DNA of 64,000 nucleotides, taken from assembly GCF_002008365.1 (NCBI RefSeq), contig NZ_MRDL01000054.1:62001-126000 (forward strand), read 5' to 3'. This stretch comes from Rhizobium leguminosarum bv. viciae USDA 2370. Its GTDB lineage: Bacteria; Pseudomonadota; Alphaproteobacteria; Rhizobiales; Rhizobiaceae. Positions 17,325-25,843 of the stretch are shown here, piece after piece. Position numbers and translations under genes: made by a program. A model generated the notes under the pieces. That model had not been told where the DNA came from and made no database searches. It saw only the letters and a program-made list of their open reading frames with translations. How positions within the stretch are numbered: the stretch's first letter is position 1; every line of letters starts with the position of its first letter.

Positions 17325-17926
17325 ATCACCGTCCGCGCCCGAAGTGCCGCCGCAAGCGTGCCCTCGTCGAGATAGTCGAGTTCGCCGCCGACCGGCACGC
17401 CATGCGCCAGGCGTGTGATCTTCACGTCGAGCCCCTGCAACTGGTCGGTGATGTAATGCGCCGTCGTCTGTCCCTCGACTGTGGCGTTGACCGCGATGAT
17501 CAGTTCCCGGATGCCGCCTTCGCCGACCCGGTCGATCAGGCCGCGAATGTTAAGATCGTCAGGACCGACCCCGTCGAGCGGTGACAGCGTGCCGCCGAGC
17601 ACATGATAGGCGGCGTTCATCGCGCCTGCCCGCTCCAGCGCCCAGAGATCCGATACGTCCTCGACGACAATGATGACGGATTGATCGCGTTGCGTGTCGG
17701 TGCAGACAATGCAGGGATCGACCGTATCGACATTGCCGCAGCGCGAGCAGATCTTCACCTTGTCATAGGCCTCGCCCATCGCATTCGACAGCGGGCCGAG
17801 AAGCTGGTCCTTCTTCTTGATCAGATGAAGTGCCGCCCGGCGCGCCGAACGCGGCCCGAGGCCCGGCACCTTTGCCAGAAGCTGGATGAGTTTTTCGATC
17901 TCGGGGCCGGTGACTCGTTTTGCCAT
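17321..17926 (-). CDS. recR: recombination protein RecR
   Basis: Part of the RecFOR system that loads RecA at single-strand gaps. The length of 201 aa is exact for the family. A zinc finger is formed by Cys60, Cys63, Cys72 and Cys75, followed by a Toprim domain (about 82-175, with VVEDVSDLWALERAGAM). recF is also in this window, at 32034. Here recR is not next to ybaB-dnaX: the MOSC gene on the other strand lies between. Confidence 0.97.
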   Translation of the reverse strand: MAKRVTGPEIEKLIQLLAKVPGLGPRSARRAALHLIKKKDQLLGPLSNAMGEAYDKVKICSRCGNVDTVDPCIVCTDTQRDQSVIIVVEDVSDLWALERAGAMNAAYHVLGGTLSPLDGVGPDDLNIRGLIDRVGEGGIRELIIAVNATVEGQTTAHYITDQLQGLDVKITRLAHGVPVGGELDYLDEGTLAAALRARTVI

Positions 17927-17983
17927 GCGTCGTTCTTAACTGATATGGAACGGAAACGGAATCGCGGAAGGATTGCCCGTCCC

Positions 17984-18601
17984 ATGAAAATCCTGGCCTT
18001 GTGCACCGGCAATCCCGAAAGACTGCCGGGCAAAAGCTACAAGACCGGCATCTTCAAACAAGCCGTCAATGGCGCGGTGATGATCGATGATGAAGGTCTT
18101 GTCGGCGATGCGATCTGCAACCGCAAACACCATGGCGGCGTCGACCAGGCTGTGTATGTCGAGGGATCGCTGACACTCGATTGGTGGAGCAGGGAGCTCG
18201 GCAGGCCATATGAACCCGGCACATTCGGCGAGAACATGGTGATATCGGATCTCGACAATCGCGACGTCGCAGTCGGCGACCGATTCGTCGCCGGCGATTT
18301 CGTCCTCGAAGTCACGTCATGCCGCATTCCCTGCGCCACCTTCGCCGCCAGGATGGCCGATCCGACATTCGTCAAGCGCTATACGGACGCCGCCCGTCCC
18401 GGCATCTATTGCCGCGTCATCAAAGGCGGTGTGGTCGAGGCCGGAATGCCGGTCGACCATCGGCTTTTTACGGGAGAGAAGGTGACGATGCCGGAGCTGA
18501 TGCAAACTTTCGGCCGGAGGCTTTCGGAGACGGATCGGGCGCGATATCTCGCGTCGCCGCTCCACTACAAACTGAGAGCGTTGTTGGAAGCCGGGCGCTG
18601 A
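17984..18601 (+). CDS. MOSC domain protein (YiiM-like)
   Basis: A 205-aa MOSC-domain protein. MOSC domains carry sulfur or bind the molybdenum cofactor; the YiiM branch reduces N-hydroxylated bases. Conserved features are RKHHGGVDQAVYVE, FGENM and the cysteine in TSCRIPC (Cys113, with Cys117 after it). The ATG at 17984 (MKILALCTGNPE) has GGAAGGA upstream. The frame is open far upstream, but that part is antisense to recR. Exact substrate unknown. Confidence 0.88.
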   Translation: MKILALCTGNPERLPGKSYKTGIFKQAVNGAVMIDDEGLVGDAICNRKHHGGVDQAVYVEGSLTLDWWSRELGRPYEPGTFGENMVISDLDNRDVAVGDRFVAGDFVLEVTSCRIPCATFAARMADPTFVKRYTDAARPGIYCRVIKGGVVEAGMPVDHRLFTGEKVTMPELMQTFGRRLSETDRARYLASPLHYKLRALLEAGR

Positions 18602-18626
18602 CCACCGGGCATACGTGGCGTATAGA

Positions 18627-18950
18627 TCAAAACGGCAGCTTGAAGCCGGGCGGGATCGGCAGGCCGGCCGTCAGCGCCTTGGTCTTTTCGGCGGCCAGCG
18701 CCTCGGCCTTGTCCTTGGCGTCCTTGTGGGCGGCGACGATCAGGTCCTCGAGGATCTCGACGTCGTCTTCCTTGAACAGCGATGGGTCGATCTTCAGGCT
18801 CTTCAGCTCGCCCTTGCCCGTGATGATGACGGTGACGAGCCCGCCCCCCGCCTTGCCTTCGGCCGTGAGCTCGGCGATCTCCGCCTGCATCTGCTCCATC
18901 TTGGCCTGCATTTCCTTGACTTTGCCCATCATGCCCATGATGTCGCGCAT
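18627..18950 (-). CDS. YbaB/EbfC nucleoid-associated protein
   Basis: A 107-aa DNA-binding protein of the YbaB/EbfC family, which forms dimers and binds DNA broadly. Helix-forming MMGKVKEMQAKMEQMQAEI is at the N-terminus and the conserved GGGLVTVIITGKGELKSLKI follows. It lies 22 nt downstream of dnaX, the standard dnaX-ybaB order, with recR displaced to the other side of the MOSC gene. Confidence 0.94.
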   Translation of the reverse strand: MRDIMGMMGKVKEMQAKMEQMQAEIAELTAEGKAGGGLVTVIITGKGELKSLKIDPSLFKEDDVEILEDLIVAAHKDAKDKAEALAAEKTKALTAGLPIPPGFKLPF

Positions 18951-18972
18951 CGTCTCGCTCCTTGTTGAAACT

Positions 18973-20850
18973 TTAGAATTCTATGTCGTCGCCGGGCAGG
19001 ATGTCACCTTCCTCGGATTCGGCGGCCGCCGGCGGCGTCGCCTCGCCTTCCTCCTCCGGTTCGGGCGCCCGTACGCGCACGTCGATGATCTTGGCACCGG
19101 GGAAATGCGCAAGGATTGCCGCTACGTCAGGGTCCTGGCGCGCGTCGATCACATGCTGTTCCCTGGTCCTGGCCTCCGCTTCGACAAGCGTCGGCTGGCC
19201 CTCGTCGCGGCTGAGGCTGACGATCCAATGGATGCCGGTCCATTCCTTCAGTTTGACGGCAAGCTCGTTGAGCAGCGTCGTCGGCGCACCGGGAGCCAAG
19301 CTGACGTCGAGCCGGCCGGCTTCGATCCGCACGGGGCGCAGGAAGGTGCGCACCATCGCCTTCAGCTTCGGATCGCGTTTCTCGGTGGCGAGGTTGACGA
19401 TATCATTGACCGAATTGACCGGGACGAGCGGCTTTAGGGCTTCCGCCGGTTTTGGCTCGATCCGCCCGACAGACATGGTCTCGGGCTGGCTGCTCGGCAC
19501 GGCACGCAGCATCGCGACCGGCGCCGAAGGCTGTGGCGGGCTCGGTGCGGCTTCCGCGGCACGCGCCGCGACACTGTTCTGATAGGAAACCCGTGTCCCG
19601 TTGCCGCCGCCATTGCCGGACGGCGGAGCCGCAGGCCGCGGGCCGGAATTGTCGCCGGAAAATTCAGCAAGCCGCCGCGCCGCATCTTCGGGCGCCGGCA
19701 GATGCGCGGCATGTGCAAGCCGGATCAGTACCATCTCGGCTGCCCCTGCCGTCCGCGACGAGCCTTCCGTTTCCGGAATGCCCTTCAGCAGCATCTGCCA
19801 GATGCGCGACAGCGTTGTCACCGCAACGCCCTTGGCGAATTCCGCCGCCTTGGTGCGTTCGACCTCGCTGAGCGAAGGATCGTTTGCCGCATCCGGCACA
19901 TATTTCAGCCGCGTCACCAGATGGGTGAAATCGGCAAGATCGGTCAGCACCACCACCGGATTGGCGCCGGCTTCGTATTGGTTCTGGAACTCGCCGAGCG
20001 CGGCGGCCACATCGCCTTTGACGATATGCTGGAAGAGATCGACGATCCGGGCGCGATCGGCAAGGCCGAGCATGCCGCGCACGGCTTCCGCCTGCACGAC
20101 GCCTGCGCCATGGGCGATTGCCTGGTCGAGCAGCGACAGGCCGTCGCGCGCCGAACCTTCGGCAGCACGCGCGATCATCGCCAGCGCATCGGCTTCCGCC
20201 TCGATGCCTTCCTTGGCGGCGATCGTCGTGAACAGCCCGACGAGATCGGAGGCGCTGATACGGCGCAGGTCGAAGCGCTGGCAGCGCGACAGCACGGTGA
20301 TCGGAACCTTGCGGATTTCGGTAGTGGCGAAGATGAATTTCACATGCTCCGGCGGCTCTTCCAGCGTCTTCAACAGGCCGTTAAAGGCCTGCGTCGACAG
20401 CATATGCACTTCGTCGATGATATAGACCTTGTAGCGCGCCGAAACCGGTCGGTACCGCACCTGCTCGATGATCTCGCGGATATCGTCGATACCGGTATGG
20501 GAGGCGGCATCCATCTCGATCACGTCGACATGCCGGCCTTCCATGATCGCCTGGCAGTGCTCGCCCGGCGTGCGAAGGTCGATCGTCGGCTTGTCGATTT
20601 CCGATGTCTTGTAGTTCAGCGCCCGCGCCAGGATGCGCGCCGTCGTCGTTTTGCCGACACCGCGCACACCCGTCAGCATATAGGCTTGCGCGATGCGGCC
20701 GGTTTCGAAGGCGTTGGTGAGGGTACGGACCATCGGCTCCTGGCCGACCATCAAGTCCGTGAAATCCTTGGGGCGGTATTTGCGAGCCAGCACCCGGTAT
20801 CCGGTGCCCGTCGAGGCGGCATCTTTTGATTGTCGCTCGGTGTCGCTCAT
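18973..20850 (-). CDS. dnaX: DNA polymerase III subunit gamma/tau
   Basis: AAA+ subunit of the clamp loader. The protein has 625 aa. The P-loop GVRGVGKT is at 61-68 and Walker B is IIDEVHMLS. Domain III follows, then a Pro/Ala-rich linker (about 380-440) and a C-terminal tau part. Of the four zinc-binding cysteines of E. coli DnaX only one remains (GEHCQAIMEG), so a zinc module is unlikely. I see no evident slippage site for a short gamma form. The ATG at 20850 (MSDTERQSKD) is chosen; the open frame beyond it runs through the SRP RNA gene and is not coding. Confidence 0.95.
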   Translation of the reverse strand: MSDTERQSKDAASTGTGYRVLARKYRPKDFTDLMVGQEPMVRTLTNAFETGRIAQAYMLTGVRGVGKTTTARILARALNYKTSEIDKPTIDLRTPGEHCQAIMEGRHVDVIEMDAASHTGIDDIREIIEQVRYRPVSARYKVYIIDEVHMLSTQAFNGLLKTLEEPPEHVKFIFATTEIRKVPITVLSRCQRFDLRRISASDLVGLFTTIAAKEGIEAEADALAMIARAAEGSARDGLSLLDQAIAHGAGVVQAEAVRGMLGLADRARIVDLFQHIVKGDVAAALGEFQNQYEAGANPVVVLTDLADFTHLVTRLKYVPDAANDPSLSEVERTKAAEFAKGVAVTTLSRIWQMLLKGIPETEGSSRTAGAAEMVLIRLAHAAHLPAPEDAARRLAEFSGDNSGPRPAAPPSGNGGGNGTRVSYQNSVAARAAEAAPSPPQPSAPVAMLRAVPSSQPETMSVGRIEPKPAEALKPLVPVNSVNDIVNLATEKRDPKLKAMVRTFLRPVRIEAGRLDVSLAPGAPTTLLNELAVKLKEWTGIHWIVSLSRDEGQPTLVEAEARTREQHVIDARQDPDVAAILAHFPGAKIIDVRVRAPEPEEEGEATPPAAAESEEGDILPGDDIEF

Positions 20851-20894
20851 CGCCCTGCTTGTCGCCCGGATCGTCGGGCACTTCGTGGAGAGAA

Positions 20895-20995
20895 GGTGGG
20901 AGGCTGGCACGATGACCCGTGCCGGGCTCGTTAGGGCTGCTTCCTTCCGGACCTGACCCGGTTGGCGAGTGGCTCGTCCACCACCAACCTCCCGG
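20895..20995 (-). ncRNA. ffs: small (4.5S-type) signal recognition particle RNA
   Basis: The minus strand holds the universal SRP RNA domain IV: GGTCAGGTCCGGAAGGAAGC, with the GGAA tetraloop and the flanking symmetric and asymmetric loops that bind Ffh. The ends pair to close a long hairpin (GGGAGGTTGG with the CCAGCCTCCC end). It directs Ffh to nascent membrane proteins. The length of about 100 nt fits the short bacterial class. It lies 44 nt upstream of dnaX on the same strand, the arrangement seen in many bacteria. Ends are estimated to a few nt. Confidence 0.94.
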
Positions 20996-21081
20996 ATGCA
21001 CATATCGGCAATATCGTCATCAAAAGCAAGCCAACATGCAAAAAAACTGCTAGTCGTTGGAAAACATGAGGAGAATGCCCT

Positions 21082-21492
21082 TTGAAAGGTTTCGCGCTCG
21101 ACCCTCGGCTGGAAAACGACAGCGTCAGCATCATGGTCACCGGTCTCTGCGATCTGAGATTGTCGAGGGATGCCCGCTGGCCCTGGCTCATTCTCGTGCC
21201 GCGCCGGGCTGGTATCACGGAAATCTTCGAGCTGACGCCGCTCGACCAGGTGCTGCTTGCCTTCGAGACGGAGCTGGTCGCCAAGGCGCTGAAGGAGATC
21301 ACCGGCGCGACAAAAATCAATGTCGGGGCTCTTGGCAATATCGTCCGCCAGCTTCATGTTCATATCATTGCCCGCTTCGAAGGCGATGCCAACTGGCCGG
21401 GTCCCGTCTGGGGCTTCGGGCGCGCGGAGCCCTACGAGGACGGAAAGAGAGACGAATTTATAGCGAAGCTGCGGGAAGCCCTTTCATCATGA
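21082..21492 (+). CDS. HIT-like domain protein
   Basis: A 136-aa protein of the histidine-triad fold (nucleotide hydrolase/transferase family). The triad reads HVHII at 92-96: the first two histidines are present and the third position is isoleucine, so activity may differ from classic HIT enzymes. The only suitable start is a TTG at 21082, with GAGGAGAA 8 nt upstream; the two nearby ATGs are in another frame. The stop overlaps the nudC start (ATGA), so the two are coupled. Confidence 0.86.
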   Translation: MKGFALDPRLENDSVSIMVTGLCDLRLSRDARWPWLILVPRRAGITEIFELTPLDQVLLAFETELVAKALKEITGATKINVGALGNIVRQLHVHIIARFEGDANWPGPVWGFGRAEPYEDGKRDEFIAKLREALSS

Positions 21493-22448
21493 GTCATTCG
21501 CTTTTCGATTCGGATGTGCCGCATCCGGAACCCAGCAATCTCACGGCCTTTGCCGCCAACGACCTCAATCGCGATTCCGAACATCGCGATGAACAATCCG
21601 TCGAAAAGGCGCTGGCAAAGGAAGGCACCCATATCTTCGCCTTCGCGGGGGATAAGCTGGTGCTGAAGCATGACGGCCAGGTGCTCGACCCGCTCTTTGC
21701 CCGCTATGAGCTGCAGGGATTGCAGCCGGATTGGGATGAAACGGTGCTTCTCGGCTACCGCAAGACCGGCGAGCCGCGCCTTGCCGTTCCCGTCGGCATC
21801 GATGTCGACGACCTCACCAGCCAGTACAAGCCTGCCGACGGCCGCACGCTGTTTCGCGAAATGCTGATCGACGAAGTGTTGCTCGGTGAATTCGCCCAGG
21901 CCGCAAGCCTCATCCGCTGGAACGGCGACAATCGCTTCTGCGGCCGCTGCGGCTCGGCGATGGAGATCCACATCGGCGGCTACAAGCGCGTCTGCGCCGC
22001 CTGCGAGCACATGATCTTCCCCCGAACCGACCCCGTGGTCATCATGCTGACGGTCGATGAGCAGCGCGACCTCTGCCTGCTCGGCCGCAGCCCGCATTTC
22101 GCGCCCGGCATGTATTCTTGTCTTGCCGGCTTCCTCGAACCCGGCGAGACCATCGAGAACGCCGTGCGTCGCGAAACGCTGGAGGAATCGGGCATCCGCA
22201 CCGGCCGCATCCGCTACCACGCCTCGCAGCCCTGGCCGATGCCGCATTCCCTGATGATCGGTTGTTACGCCGAGGCGAAATCCACCGAAATCAGCCGCGA
22301 TGAGACGGAACTGGAGGATTGTCGCTGGTTTACCCGCGAGGAAACGATCGAGATGCTGGAACGCCCGAGCGCGACAGGCAAGGCCTCGCCGCCGAAAGGG
22401 GCGATCGCCCACCGCCTGATGCGTGACTGGGTGGAGTGGAAGCGGTAG
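21489..22448 (+). CDS. nudC: NAD+ diphosphatase / RNA deNADding enzyme NudC
   Basis: Nudix hydrolase that cleaves NAD(H) and removes NAD caps from RNA 5' ends. The protein has 319 aa. A zinc ribbon is formed by Cys151, Cys154, Cys169 and Cys172. The Nudix box starts with GFLEPGETIENAV at about 214 and contains RETLEESGI. The NudC-specific SQPWPMPHS is at 246-254. Translation is coupled to the HIT-like gene, and a WYL regulator follows 4 nt after its stop. Confidence 0.96.
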   Translation: MSHSLFDSDVPHPEPSNLTAFAANDLNRDSEHRDEQSVEKALAKEGTHIFAFAGDKLVLKHDGQVLDPLFARYELQGLQPDWDETVLLGYRKTGEPRLAVPVGIDVDDLTSQYKPADGRTLFREMLIDEVLLGEFAQAASLIRWNGDNRFCGRCGSAMEIHIGGYKRVCAACEHMIFPRTDPVVIMLTVDEQRDLCLLGRSPHFAPGMYSCLAGFLEPGETIENAVRRETLEESGIRTGRIRYHASQPWPMPHSLMIGCYAEAKSTEISRDETELEDCRWFTREETIEMLERPSATGKASPPKGAIAHRLMRDWVEWKR

Positions 22449-22452
22449 CGCC

Positions 22453-23148
22453 ATGGCGGTCGCCCGCTCGGAACGGCTGCTGACGCTGCTCCAGACGCTC
22501 CGGCGTTACCGGCGGCCGGTGACCGGCTCGGTGCTCGCTGAGGAGACCGGTGTCAGCCTGCGCACGCTCTATCGCGATATTGCCAGCCTGCAGGCCCAGG
22601 GTGCGATGATCGAAGGCGAAGCCGGCATCGGTTATGTGCTGAAGCCCGGTTTCATGCTCCCGCCGATGATGTTTTCCGAAGAAGAGCTGGAGGCATTGGT
22701 GCTCGGCTCGCGCTGGGTTGCCCGCGCCGCCGAGCCGCGCCTTGCCGGCGCTGGCGCCGACGCGCTGGCCAAGATTGCCGCCGTGCTGCCGGCCGATATG
22801 CGAGAGATGATCGATTCGGCAGCGCTTTTCGTCGGCCCTAAACGCAGGGACGAGGACAAGGCCGATGTCTCGGCCATCCGTAGGGCGATCCGCCTGGAGC
22901 GTATCCTCGAACTGCATTATGGCGACGAGCAGGGCCGTATTTCGCGCCGCCGCGTCTGGCCCTTCGCGCTCGGCTATTTCGAGCATGTGCGCGTCCTCAT
23001 GGCCTGGTGCGAACTGCGCCAGGATTTTCGCCATTTCCGCACCGATCGCATCATCGATATGGCGTTGCATGAGGGGCGTTATCCGCGCCGCCGCACGGTG
23101 CTCCTCAAGGAATGGCGCGAGACGCAGGACGTGCCGATGGAGAACTGA
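22453..23148 (+). CDS. WYL-domain transcriptional regulator, YafY family
   Basis: The 231-aa protein has an N-terminal HTH_11-type helix-turn-helix (about 1-60: VLAEETGVSLRTLYRDIASL) and a C-terminal WYL domain (about 130-215), which senses a ligand or nucleic acid. The start follows the nudC stop by 4 nt, so it can be read through from there. Two near-identical 23-bp palindromes lie downstream, at 23152 and 23608, each in front of one of the next two genes, and they are the best candidates for its own operators. This pairing is inference. Confidence 0.88.
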   Translation: MAVARSERLLTLLQTLRRYRRPVTGSVLAEETGVSLRTLYRDIASLQAQGAMIEGEAGIGYVLKPGFMLPPMMFSEEELEALVLGSRWVARAAEPRLAGAGADALAKIAAVLPADMREMIDSAALFVGPKRRDEDKADVSAIRRAIRLERILELHYGDEQGRISRRRVWPFALGYFEHVRVLMAWCELRQDFRHFRTDRIIDMALHEGRYPRRRTVLLKEWRETQDVPMEN

Positions 23149-23151
23149 ACG

Positions 23152-23174
23152 CTGCTGCCATAAACTGTCAGCAG
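23152..23174 (+). promoter_or_regulatory. candidate WYL-regulator operator, copy 1
   Basis: A 23-bp imperfect palindrome of the form CTGCTG-n-CA-n-A-n-n-n-TG-n-CAGCAG, 45 bp before the small gene at 23220. It differs at one position (its 13th base, A for T) from the copy at 23608-23630, which breaks one central pair. Confidence 0.6.
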
Positions 23175-23219
23175 ATGGAGTTATTATCAGTGCCAATCCA
23201 CCAGGAAGGAGTACTGATC

Positions 23220-23480
23220 ATGGTAACGCCTCCAGCCATTCATTTCACCAACGACCGTTTTGCGGCCGAGGCCTTTGCCGATGTCATTTCGGCCGAGACT
23301 TTTGCCGATGTTCGCCAGTCAGCGCCGTCCGGCCTGCTGGACCTGGTCATGAACATTTTCCGATTTCGCAGAGGAGACCGCACCGGCCTCGACCTTGAAG
23401 CGACACCGGATTACTTGAAGCGCGACCTCGGCTTCATCGACGGACGCGACCCGCGCTGCGAGGACCGTTTTCCGCTCTAA
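23220..23480 (+). CDS. small protein of unknown function (86 aa)
   Basis: I do not recognise the family. The ATG at 23220 has a very strong ribosome site (AGGAAGGAG) 9 nt upstream, which supports a real gene. The product is soluble-looking, with a phenylalanine-rich N-terminal half (FAAEAFADVISAETFADV, a near-duplicated segment) and a C-terminal part DYLKRDLGFIDGRDPR that resembles the end of DUF1127-like small proteins only loosely. A palindrome stands upstream and a family A repeat starts on its stop codon. The C-terminus may have been set by the repeat. Confidence 0.72.
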   Translation: MVTPPAIHFTNDRFAAEAFADVISAETFADVRQSAPSGLLDLVMNIFRFRRGDRTGLDLEATPDYLKRDLGFIDGRDPRCEDRFPL

Positions 23481-23540
23481 AGCATATCGCGCAAAAGTGT
23501 GCAGCGGTTTTGCGACAACGACATGCGCGACCGCTTTAGG
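23478..23540. repeat. mosaic palindromic repeat, family A, short form
   Basis: A 63-bp copy with TAAAGCATATCGCGC at the left and ACCGCTTTAGG at the right; the middle part of the long form is missing. Its first TAA is the stop codon of the small gene. Confidence 0.83.
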
Positions 23541-23577
23541 CCGCCCATCCTTATCAACACTCTGCCCGACGAGAACG

Positions 23578-23599
23578 GGGCGTTGCGATCGCAACGCCC
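23578..23599. promoter_or_regulatory. perfect 22-bp palindrome
   Basis: GGGCGTTGCGA followed directly by its complement TCGCAACGCCC. There is no T-run after it. It lies between the small gene and the VOC gene, 9 bp before the second candidate WYL operator. It could be a weak terminator or a binding site. Confidence 0.5.
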
Positions 23600-23607
23600 T
23601 CGGTAAT

Positions 23608-23630
23608 CTGCTGCCATAATCTGTCAGCAG
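23608..23630 (+). promoter_or_regulatory. candidate WYL-regulator operator, copy 2
   Basis: The same 23-bp palindrome as at 23152, 45 bp before the VOC gene at 23676. It is symmetric about its centre at 17 of 22 non-central positions or better in the outer arms (CTGCTG / CAGCAG). The spacing to the start codon is the same as in copy 1. Confidence 0.62.
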
Positions 23631-23675
23631 ACGAGGTCTCTCGCGGCGCCATTCTTAAATAACGGGAGAACCGAA

Positions 23676-24044
23676 ATGACCAGCCCCAATCTCATCATTC
23701 TTTACGTCAAGGACCCCGGTGAAAGCGCCAGTTTCTACCGGAACCTGCTCAATCGCGAACCGGCCGTGGAGGCGCCGAATTTCGTCGCTTTTCCGCTCGA
23801 GGGTGGCTTCACGCTCGGTCTCTGGCGGCGCAGCAAGGTCGAACCGCAGCCCTCCGCCATCGGCAATCGAGGCGAAGTGGCCTTCATGGTCGAGGGAGAA
23901 AATGCTGTCGCCAGACATTATGAGGACTGGCGCCAGCGCGGCCTGCCGATCGCCCAGGAACTGACCGAACTGGATTTTGGTCCGACCTTCGTCGTGCTCG
24001 ATCCGGATGGGCATCGGCTGCGTGTCTGTGAGCCGGATAAATAA
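23676..24044 (+). CDS. VOC (glyoxalase/bleomycin-resistance fold) protein
   Basis: A 122-aa protein of the vicinal-oxygen-chelate superfamily: LYVKDPGESASFYRNLL at the start and FVVLDPDGHRLRVCEP at the end form the paired beta-alpha-beta repeats. The expected metal-binding residues of glyoxalase I are not all visible, so it may be a binding or resistance protein. The start has CGGGAGAA upstream. YafY-type regulators often neighbour VOC genes, which fits the shared palindrome upstream. Confidence 0.88.
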   Translation: MTSPNLIILYVKDPGESASFYRNLLNREPAVEAPNFVAFPLEGGFTLGLWRRSKVEPQPSAIGNRGEVAFMVEGENAVARHYEDWRQRGLPIAQELTELDFGPTFVVLDPDGHRLRVCEPDK

Positions 24045-24068
24045 TTAAGGCGACTTGCGGGGCTTGCC

Positions 24069-24923
24069 TTACAGCTGGCCTCGCATCGCATGCCCCTTGT
24101 AGACGCCGAGGATGCGGACTTTCTCGGAAAAGAAACGCAATTCCTCCAATGCCCGGCGCACGTTCGGATCGTTCGGATGGCCTTCGATATCGGCGTAAAA
24201 CTGCGTCGCCACGAATTTTCCGCCGAGCTGGTAGCTTTCCAGCTTCGTCATGTTGATGTTGTTGGTGGCAAAACCGCCGAGCGCCTTGTAGAGCGCGGCC
24301 GGAATGTTGCGGACGTTGAAGACGAAGGTGGTGACGACCTTTTCTTCCGCCGAATTCCGCTGCGCCCATTCCTCGTCGCGGGACAGGACGACGAAACGGG
24401 TGACATTGTTTTCGGTATCCTCGACATTTTCGGCAATGATCTCGAGCCCGTAGAGATCGGCGGCAAGGCGTGGTGCCAAGGCGGCCATCGAGCGGTCGCC
24501 GGTTTCCTTGACGAGTTTTGCCGCCCCTGCCGTATCGCCGGCGATCACCGGTTTCCAGCCGTTGGCGCGAACGATCTTCCGGCACTGGCCGAGCGCGTGG
24601 ATATGGCTGTGCACCGTGCGGATCTCGTCCTTGGTGACACCGGGCAGCACCATCAGCTGGAAGCGGATCGGCATGAAATATTCGCCGATAATGTGCAGCC
24701 GCGACTCCGGCAGCAGATGGTGGATATCGGCGACGCGCCCGGCAATCGTGTTCTCGATCGGGATCATCGCGATATCGGCGTCGCCGTTATCGACCGCCGT
24801 GAACGCATCCTCGAAGGTCTGACAGGGCAGGGGCTCCATGGTCGGAAACATGTCGCGGCTGGCCATATCGGAATTGGCGCCGAATTCGCCCTGGAAGGCG
24901 ATCCTGTTGGTCTTGATGTTCAT
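24069..24923 (-). CDS. pheA: prephenate dehydratase
   Basis: Converts prephenate to phenylpyruvate in phenylalanine synthesis. The protein has 284 aa: a catalytic domain at about 5-185 (with IPIENTIAGRV and the key threonine in NNVTRFVV) and a regulatory ACT domain at about 200-275 (ESYQLGGKFVATQF), which should bind phenylalanine for feedback control. There is no fused chorismate mutase. The ATG at 24923 follows the kdsB stop by 10 nt, so the two share an mRNA; the longer open frame is kdsB antisense-frame material. Confidence 0.95.
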   Translation of the reverse strand: MNIKTNRIAFQGEFGANSDMASRDMFPTMEPLPCQTFEDAFTAVDNGDADIAMIPIENTIAGRVADIHHLLPESRLHIIGEYFMPIRFQLMVLPGVTKDEIRTVHSHIHALGQCRKIVRANGWKPVIAGDTAGAAKLVKETGDRSMAALAPRLAADLYGLEIIAENVEDTENNVTRFVVLSRDEEWAQRNSAEEKVVTTFVFNVRNIPAALYKALGGFATNNINMTKLESYQLGGKFVATQFYADIEGHPNDPNVRRALEELRFFSEKVRILGVYKGHAMRGQL

Positions 24924-24933
24924 GATGGTTCCG

Positions 24934-25689
24934 TCAGTTCGACTTTGCGGAGAGGATGCGCCGCGCTTTTTCGAGGTCGGCCGGAGTATCGACACCGAGC
25001 GGAACCGTGTCAACGATCTCGGCGTCGATGCGCATGCCGGCTTCCAGCGCCCGTAGCTGCTCCAGCGATTCGCGCTTTTCGAGCGTCGAAGGACCGAGCG
25101 AGACGAACCGTTCGAGCGCCGCCCGCCGATAAGCATAGAGGCCGATATGGTGGTAGAGCGGCCCTTGGCCGTAAGGGGCCGTTGCCCGCGTGAAGTAGAG
25201 CGCGTGCAGCCGGGCGTCGGAAATCGGCGAGCCGACGATCTTGACGATGTGCGGCGCGGACTTGTCCTCCTCATTGTCGATTTCGGTTGTCAGCGTTCCG
25301 ATATCGACCGCCTCGTTCTCGAGAGGGCGCAAAGCCGCGCGCACCGTTTCGGGATCGATCGTCGGCAGATCGCCCTGGACGTTGACGATGATTTTCGCCT
25401 TTCCGTCCGGATCGACTTTCTTCAGCGCCTCAAAGATTCGATCAGAACCCGATTGGTGGTCTACGCGGGTCATGACGACTTCGAAGCCGGCGGCGGCGAC
25501 GGCATCGAACACTCGATCATCGTCGACGGCGACGACAACGCGGCCGATGGCTGCCTCCCTGGCGCGTAGCGCCACCTGGACGATCATCGGCAGGCCGCAA
25601 ATATCGGCGAGCGGCTTGCCCGGAAGCCGGGTGGAGGCCATGCGCGCCGGGATCAATACGAGCACGCCGTCTAAATTTGAATCACTCAT
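24934..25689 (-). CDS. kdsB: 3-deoxy-manno-octulosonate cytidylyltransferase
   Basis: Activates Kdo as CMP-Kdo for lipopolysaccharide inner-core synthesis. The 251-aa protein has the family start IPARMASTRLPGKPLADICG, the middle VNVQGDLPTIDPE and late GPSTLEKRESLEQLRALE. The start ATG is at 25689. It diverges from the cytochrome c gene and is followed by pheA. Confidence 0.96.
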   Translation of the reverse strand: MSDSNLDGVLVLIPARMASTRLPGKPLADICGLPMIVQVALRAREAAIGRVVVAVDDDRVFDAVAAAGFEVVMTRVDHQSGSDRIFEALKKVDPDGKAKIIVNVQGDLPTIDPETVRAALRPLENEAVDIGTLTTEIDNEEDKSAPHIVKIVGSPISDARLHALYFTRATAPYGQGPLYHHIGLYAYRRAALERFVSLGPSTLEKRESLEQLRALEAGMRIDAEIVDTVPLGVDTPADLEKARRILSAKSN

Positions 25690-25843
25690 TGTTCGGGCCT
25701 TCTATTCCGGGCTGAAAAGTGTCAAAAAGTCTCACGCACAAGACCATTTAGACAGTTGCAACGATCAACCAAAAGACATAGGTTCCGCGCGATTTCAAGA
25801 TGGTCCGGTTTATGGTCTGCCGGCTGCAAGGGGAGCATTGCAG

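Noticed and set aside
20851..21363. N-terminal extension of dnaX up to 21363
   Set aside because: It runs through the SRP RNA gene; the family start and codon pattern favour 20850.
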